A DNA stretch of 9,236 bases, taken from NCBI GenBank assembly GCA_937901625.1, contig CALDIE010000208.1:1-9236 (forward strand). Direction: 5' to 3'. The position numbers were made by a program, and so were the translations under genes. Shown piece after piece: positions 4,595-9,236 of this stretch (within the stretch, counting starts at the first letter, position 1; each line of letters begins with the position of its first letter). Source of the DNA: an uncultured Lachnospiraceae bacterium (GTDB taxonomy: Bacteria; Bacillota; Clostridia; Lachnospirales; Lachnospiraceae). The notes below the pieces were generated by a model that did not search any database, had not been told where the DNA came from, and was given only the letters and a program-made list of their open reading frames with translations.

Positions 4595-5746
4595 TTCCAT
4601 CAGGTTCTTCTTATTATGCAAGCGTCCGGCGGTATCCACCAGCAGGACGTCTACTTTTCTGGCCTTGGCAGCGTGTACCGCGTCGAACAGTACACTGGCC
4701 GGATCGGCACCTTCCACACCGCCGATCATCTCAACACCCGCGCGGTGTGACCATTCTTCAAGCTGCTCGCCCGCTGCCGCACGGAACGTATCGCAGGCAG
4801 CCATCATCACATGGCGTCCCTGCTTCTTTAAGATCGCGGCGAGCTTACCGATCGAGGTCGTCTTACCTACACCGTTGACTCCGATCACGAATACCACCGA
4901 CTGCTCATGCTCAAAGTCGTACGCTGCCTCTTCTATTCTCATCTGGTCCTTGATGTTCTGAACCAGCAGTTCCTTACAGTCTTCCGGTTTGGTGATGTGC
5001 TGATGCTTCACCTGATCCCTTAACTTATCGAGGATCTCTTCCGTAGCATGCACGCCGAGGTCTCCCATGATCAGAATTTCCTCGAGCTCATCATAGAAGT
5101 CATCATCGATTTTGGTAAATCCGGAAAAGATATTGTCCAGGCCGGATACGATGTTGCTTCTGGTCTTGGATAAGCCCTCTTTTAATCTCGTAAAAAGACC
5201 CTTTTTTGTTTCTTCCGAATCATCCTTATCTTCCCAGATACTGTCATCCGATATCCATCCGATGCCGCTAAGATCGATCTCTGCTTCTTTCTCCTCATCA
5301 TCGTCTTCAGAAGCGTATTCGTCATCTTCGTCGACATCACCGGTATTTTCTGCCGGGATCTCTTCAGTGCTTTCCGTATTTAAACCAAAGCCGGGTAAGG
5401 CAGCCTTTTTGTCGTCCACACCGTCACCGAATGCCTCACCGCCGGATGCTTCGGTATCGGATGCTTCGCTGCCCGCCCCCTCTTCGTCGAAATCTTCGGT
5501 ATCGGACTCCTTATCATCCTCACCATCTTTCGAGTCAAACAGACGCGCCCAGAATCCTTTCTTATGCTTTTTTTCCGATTCTTTTTCCGATTCTTTTTCC
5601 GATTCTTTTTCCGATTCTATTTCAGGCTCTTCTTCGGCGGCTGCACTTTCCTCAGTGTTTTCTGCCGTTTCTTCCCCGAATCCGTCCGTCTCTGTTTTTT
5701 CAAATCCTTCGGATACTTCTTCTTTTTTTCGATTCCAAAATGCCAT
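4592..5746 (-). CDS. ftsY: FtsY (SRP receptor GTPase), N-terminal part ending at an in-frame TAA
   Basis: FtsY docks the ribosome-SRP complex at the membrane through paired GTPase activity with Ffh. This 384-codon part starts MAFWNRKKEE at the ATG 5744-5746, with GGAGG (5753-5757) 6 nt upstream. A longer TTG start at 5789-5791 overlaps the smc stop and is unlikely. Residues about 10-175 are a very acidic A domain with SEKE repeats (about 45-60) and a basic/aromatic patch KKGFWARLF (about 63-71). The amphipathic helix KKGLFTRLKEGLSKTR (about 181-196) opens the N domain. The G domain shows G1 GVNGVGKT (289-296), DTFRAAAGEQL (319-329) and DTAGR (371-375), then breaks at codon 385. Read through, the protein would be 503 codons. 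It starts 41 nt after smc, its usual neighbour. FtsY is normally essential, so a sequencing/consensus error, a strain mutation or a mixed population are all possible. Confidence 0.92.
   Translation of the reverse strand: MAFWNRKKEEVSEGFEKTETDGFGEETAENTEESAAAEEEPEIESEKESEKESEKESEKKHKKGFWARLFDSKDGEDDKESDTEDFDEEGAGSEASDTEASGGEAFGDGVDDKKAALPGFGLNTESTEEIPAENTGDVDEDDEYASEDDDEEKEAEIDLSGIGWISDDSIWEDKDDSEETKKGLFTRLKEGLSKTRSNIVSGLDNIFSGFTKIDDDFYDELEEILIMGDLGVHATEEILDKLRDQVKHQHITKPEDCKELLVQNIKDQMRIEEAAYDFEHEQSVVFVIGVNGVGKTTSIGKLAAILKKQGRHVMMAACDTFRAAAGEQLEEWSHRAGVEMIGGVEGADPASVLFDAVHAAKARKVDVLLVDTAGRLHNKKNLME
5571..5618 (-). repeat. Four exact 12-bp tandem repeats inside ftsY
   Basis: The 12-mer TTTTCCGATTCT (plus strand) occurs four times in a row at 5571, 5583, 5595 and 5607. 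It encodes ESEK units in the acidic A domain of FtsY. The repeat length is a multiple of three, so copy-number change would alter protein length by four residues without a frameshift. This linker is poorly conserved in the family and tolerates length change. Confidence 0.92.
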
Positions 5747-5762
5747 ATCATTCCTCCGGGGG

Positions 5763-5791
5763 AAAATACCGGTTACTTTACATCCGGTCAA
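5763..5791 (-). promoter_or_regulatory. Possible sigma-A-type promoter upstream of ftsY
   Basis: Read leftward, TTGACC (5791-5786, 5 of 6 to the -35 consensus) overlaps the smc stop codon. It is followed by a 17-bp spacer and TATTTT (5768-5763, 4 of 6 to the -10). Transcription would begin near 5756, right at the GGAGG of ftsY, leaving a very short leader. The -10 is weak and the match could be chance, so ftsY may simply be read through from smc. Confidence 0.3.
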
Positions 5792-8700
5792 TTATCTAAC
5801 TGCTCATCGATCAGGTTGACACTTACCAGTGTCGATACACCCTTCTCCTGCATCGTGATACCGTAGAGACGGTCTGCCTGACGCATGGTACCGCGTCGAT
5901 GGGTGATCACAATAAACTGTGTATGCTTCGTTAACTTATGCAGGTAGGACGCATATCTTCCGACATTGCTCTCGTCCAATGCCGCCTCGATCTCGTCCAA
6001 CAGACAGAAGGGTGAAGGCTTCAAGTTCTGTATCGCAAAGAGAAGCGCGATCGCAGACAATGCTTTTTCACCACCGGACATCTGCATCATATTGACTAAC
6101 TTCTTTCCGGGAGGCTGGGCATTGATCTTAATACCTGCCTCTAAGATATCCTCATCCTCCATTAACTCCAGGGTTCCGTGTCCGCCGCCAAAGAGTTCCT
6201 TAAATACCTTATCGAACTCCCTGCCGATCTCCGCGAATTTCTCCGTAAACTGCTTGCGCATCAATACGTCGAGTTCCGAGATGATATTGGTAAGTTCCTC
6301 CTGTGCCTTGACCAGATCGTCGTGCTGTGTCTTTAAGAAGGTATAACTCTCGAGCACTTCCTTATACTGCTCGATCGCGTTAACGTTGACATCTCCCAAC
6401 TTTCGGATCCCGTCTCTCGCCACTGCAACATCCTTCTTTAACTGAATGATATCCGTAAGAGACTCATCGCGTAAGAGCGACGCGTCACGCAAGGTCATCT
6501 CGTACTCTTCCCACATATAAGATGTCATGGAGGCGATCGTCTCCTTTAACTTCTCCATCCGGGCGTTTAAACGGAATACTTCCTTATCCAGATCACCGAT
6601 CCGGTTCTGCAGATCCTCACGCTGTGTAAAGAATGCCTTCCTCTTCGCGCTGAGATCATCCTTCTTAACCTGCATCTCTTCCAACGCTTTTTTACTGTCT
6701 TCCAAAAACGTATGGGAGGCCTCGATCGTACTCTCTATACTCTTAATGCTTTCCTCTTTAGTCGTGATGTCATAGCGGTTGCTGTCCATATTCTCATGGA
6801 TTTCGTCCAGAGATGCTCTCAGACGGCCGATCTCCGCTTCGATACGGGAAACGTTCTGCATTTCAAAGTCTTTACGCTGTCTGGCCTTTTCAAGCTCAAC
6901 ATCCTGTTCCGTTACTTTCTTTAACTGTTCGCTTTCCTGCAGGCGATACCGATCGAGCTCTTCCTGCGCGGCCATGATCTTTTCATTGAGTCTGGACTCG
7001 CCGATCACGGATTCCTTGAGCTCCTGCTCCAGGCGCTCCTGGTTTTCCTTGATCTCCACTACCTGACGGTCGATCTCTGCCTGTTCAGCCTTAAGATCAT
7101 CAACTCCCTTTGTGGTCTCGTCAATCTTTTCCTGCGCCTTGATCAAGTTCATTCGTGCTGTATTCTGCTTTAAAAACTGCTCCTGGATGGTACGCTTCAC
7201 CTCTTCGATCTCCAGACGGAGGCGGTTTCGCTCTTCCTTGATCTTATCGATGGAATCCTGAAGCTCCTCTAAGCGCTTGTGGTATTTCTTTAAGGCTTCG
7301 GACAGTTCATCCATCTCTCTTCTTCTTCCCAGGAGATTGGAATTGTTCTTAAAGGCACCGCCGCTGATGGCACCGCCGGGAACCAGCAATTCGCCTTCCA
7401 GTGTGACCATACGGATGGAATGCCGGAATTTACGCGCGATCTTTAAGGCATTGTCCATCGTATCTACGACCACGATGCGGCCGAGCAATTGTCTTGCCAC
7501 ATTGCGGTAAGCCGGATCAGTGGATACGATCTCGTCTGCCATGCCAAGAACACCACTCTCCCTTAATACTTCGGAGTTTTTAAACTCCTGCGGGTTCGTG
7601 ATGGATGTTAACGGTAAAAATGTAGCTCTTCCGTAACGGTTGGTCTTTAAGAATGTGATCATGCGCTTAGCCGTCTCTTCATCTTCCGTTACGATATTCT
7701 GGATATTTCCTCCAAGGGCGGTCTCGATCGCGGTCTCGTATTTTTTCTCCACCTTAATGATATCCGCCACTACCCCGACGATACCGGGGTTTTGAGTCTT
7801 TTGTTCCATGACCATACGGATACTGTTCCCGTAGCCGTCATAGCGTTCCGCAATATTCCTGATGGAATCAAGCCTGGACTTATCCCTGTGATAATTTGCC
7901 TGAACCTCTCTCAGTTCCCTGTCCATGTCGCCCAGTTCATCATGGATCTGTCCTGCACGTTCTTCCTTCTTTTCCTGTTCCCTGTTCAAACGCTCGATCT
8001 CGGCATTGATCTCCTCAAAGACCTTTTGCAGGGAGGCTATGATATCCTGCTGCTGTTCCTCGTTGCTCTTAGCCTGCAAAAAACGTGAATTAAGCGCAGC
8101 CCTGCGGATGTTGGTCTGCTCGAGCATGGTGTCGTAACGCTGCTTGTTGGAGCGGATCGTACCGCGGTTATTGACTAACTCGATAATATTGTTTTTATCG
8201 TTTTCGATCACATCGCTTAAGGCATCGATCTTTTCCTGGATCCCGGTTAAGACAGCCTTTTCCTCATCCCTCTTTGCCTCTATTCCGGCAAGGATCTCTT
8301 CGGCTCCCGCTTTATTCTCATCCAGGGCACTCTTTTCCTTCTCCCTGTCCGCGATCTCTTCTTCCAGCTCTGCCACGCGGCTGACGGAATGTTCCACCTG
8401 TGCTTTGGCGTTTTTGATCTGCTCCTGCAAAAGCGCGATCTCACCCTCCAACTTGGTGCGGGTATTACCGGCTTCGCTTACGGAAGCCCTCGTCTCTTCG
8501 ATCTGCTTTTCGAGCTCCTCGATCGCTTCGCTCATCTCATCGTACTCGGTACGGATCTTTTCAAAACGCTCTTGCTGCTGCGCAAGATCCTGCGACGCGA
8601 TCTCATAGTTTTTGGAAACGTCCTCCATCTCCTTTTCGTTTCGTTCCGCTTCCAAAAGGAAATAATTGACATCGAGGCGTTTTAAGTCTTCCTTGCGTTT

Positions 8701-9236
8701 TAAGTATTCCTTTGCCTTTTCCGACTGTCTCTCCAAAGGTCCCAACTGTTTTTCTCTCTCGGAGAGGATCAGTTTTACGCTTTCGAGGTTTCTCTTTTCA
8801 TCCTCCAGTTTCTTCTGGGCTACGGCTTTACGCTTTTTAAACTTAACGATCCCGGCCGCCTCATCAAAGAGCTCTCTCCTCTCTTCCGGCTTTCCCGAAA
8901 GGATACGGTCAATCTGACCCTGACCGATGATGGAGTATCCTTCTTTACCGATACCCGTATCGTAAAACAATTCATTCACATCTTTTAAGCGGCACTGGTT
9001 TCCGTTTAAAAGATATTCGCTCTCTCCCGAGCGGTACAGTTTTCTTGCCACCGTCACTTCGTCGTACTCAACAGCCAGCTGATGATCGGAATTGTCCAGC
9101 GTGATGGCCACATACGCATATCCTAACGGTTTACGCATCTCCGTACCGGAAAAAATGACATCCTGCATGCTCGCTCCGCGCAACTGCTTCACCCGCTGTT
9201 CTCCCAGCACCCACCGCACGGCATCCGCCACATTAC
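5788..9236 (-). CDS. smc: Chromosome partition protein SMC (5' truncated)
   Basis: The gene runs off the right edge: 1148 residues are visible, starting NVADAVRWVLGEQ. This is the segment right after the Walker A GxNGxGKS, so only about 35-40 residues are missing from a protein of about 1190. Numbered from the Val after that Asn, a globular head half (with IGQGQIDRI, about 102-110) leads into a coiled coil (about 135-460). The hinge (about 465-630) contains RYDGYGNSIR and the glycine-rich PGGAISGG, and a second coiled coil spans about 635-1000. The C-terminal head has the ABC signature SGGEK (1052-1056), Walker B FCLLDEIEAALDE (1075-1087) and ITHRRGTM (1069-1076 plus about 40). SMC forms an ATP-driven ring with ScpA and ScpB that compacts and separates chromosomes. 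It is followed 41 nt later by ftsY, a common order; rnc is often upstream but lies beyond the window. All catalytic motifs in view are intact. Confidence 0.97.
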   Translation of the reverse strand, partial: NVADAVRWVLGEQRVKQLRGASMQDVIFSGTEMRKPLGYAYVAITLDNSDHQLAVEYDEVTVARKLYRSGESEYLLNGNQCRLKDVNELFYDTGIGKEGYSIIGQGQIDRILSGKPEERRELFDEAAGIVKFKKRKAVAQKKLEDEKRNLESVKLILSEREKQLGPLERQSEKAKEYLKRKEDLKRLDVNYFLLEAERNEKEMEDVSKNYEIASQDLAQQQERFEKIRTEYDEMSEAIEELEKQIEETRASVSEAGNTRTKLEGEIALLQEQIKNAKAQVEHSVSRVAELEEEIADREKEKSALDENKAGAEEILAGIEAKRDEEKAVLTGIQEKIDALSDVIENDKNNIIELVNNRGTIRSNKQRYDTMLEQTNIRRAALNSRFLQAKSNEEQQQDIIASLQKVFEEINAEIERLNREQEKKEERAGQIHDELGDMDRELREVQANYHRDKSRLDSIRNIAERYDGYGNSIRMVMEQKTQNPGIVGVVADIIKVEKKYETAIETALGGNIQNIVTEDEETAKRMITFLKTNRYGRATFLPLTSITNPQEFKNSEVLRESGVLGMADEIVSTDPAYRNVARQLLGRIVVVDTMDNALKIARKFRHSIRMVTLEGELLVPGGAISGGAFKNNSNLLGRRREMDELSEALKKYHKRLEELQDSIDKIKEERNRLRLEIEEVKRTIQEQFLKQNTARMNLIKAQEKIDETTKGVDDLKAEQAEIDRQVVEIKENQERLEQELKESVIGESRLNEKIMAAQEELDRYRLQESEQLKKVTEQDVELEKARQRKDFEMQNVSRIEAEIGRLRASLDEIHENMDSNRYDITTKEESIKSIESTIEASHTFLEDSKKALEEMQVKKDDLSAKRKAFFTQREDLQNRIGDLDKEVFRLNARMEKLKETIASMTSYMWEEYEMTLRDASLLRDESLTDIIQLKKDVAVARDGIRKLGDVNVNAIEQYKEVLESYTFLKTQHDDLVKAQEELTNIISELDVLMRKQFTEKFAEIGREFDKVFKELFGGGHGTLELMEDEDILEAGIKINAQPPGKKLVNMMQMSGGEKALSAIALLFAIQNLKPSPFCLLDEIEAALDESNVGRYASYLHKLTKHTQFIVITHRRGTMRQADRLYGITMQEKGVSTLVSVNLIDEQLDN

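Noticed and set aside
5112..5819. Rightward 235-residue serine-rich open frame
   Set aside because: It is the antisense of the acidic ftsY linker; Glu/Asp-rich codons read backwards give Ser/Phe-rich frames.

Overview
The window holds one long leftward (minus-strand) block of housekeeping genes plus the tail of a rightward gene at its left edge. In transcription order (right to left) the block reads smc, ftsY, ilvA, ylxM, ffh, rpsP, khpA. The order smc-ftsY-ylxM-ffh-rpsP-khpA, the GGAGG-type ribosome binding sites, the moderate GC content and the protein sequences all point to Bacillota, class Clostridia. A Lachnospiraceae-like anaerobe is my best guess, made from memory of family sequences and not from a search.

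Region by region. Positions 1-179 carry the last 58 codons of a DMT/EamA-type membrane transporter (+). Positions 180-496 have no gene. They hold a degenerate 17-bp tandem repeat that pairs up into 34-bp hairpin units (about 227-348), then a separate bulged hairpin (362-389) and a strong bidirectional terminator (391-429) between the convergent genes. Positions 497-2902 carry khpA, rpsP, ffh and ylxM. A good sigma-A-type promoter lies just upstream of ylxM (2910-2938). Positions 2991-4214 encode an ACT-domain threonine ammonia-lyase. Positions 4235-5746 are ftsY, cut in two by one in-frame TAA. Positions 5788-9236 are smc, whose 5' end lies outside the window just beyond the Walker A motif.

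Functionally the block joins co-translational protein targeting to translation and chromosome organisation. Ffh and FtsY are the two SRP GTPases, and YlxM is the small SRP-associated helix-turn-helix protein. bS16 and KhpA belong to the ribosome/RNA side, and SMC to chromosome condensation. IlvA is the metabolic outlier. The usual followers of rpsP-khpA (rimM, trmD, rplS) are missing: khpA is followed by the terminator.

I see no new enzymatic or defence system. The items most worth a second look are the nonsense codon inside the normally essential ftsY, the 17/34-bp repeat whose pairing works only in rightward RNA, the promoter that would make ylxM nearly leaderless, and the operon ending at khpA.
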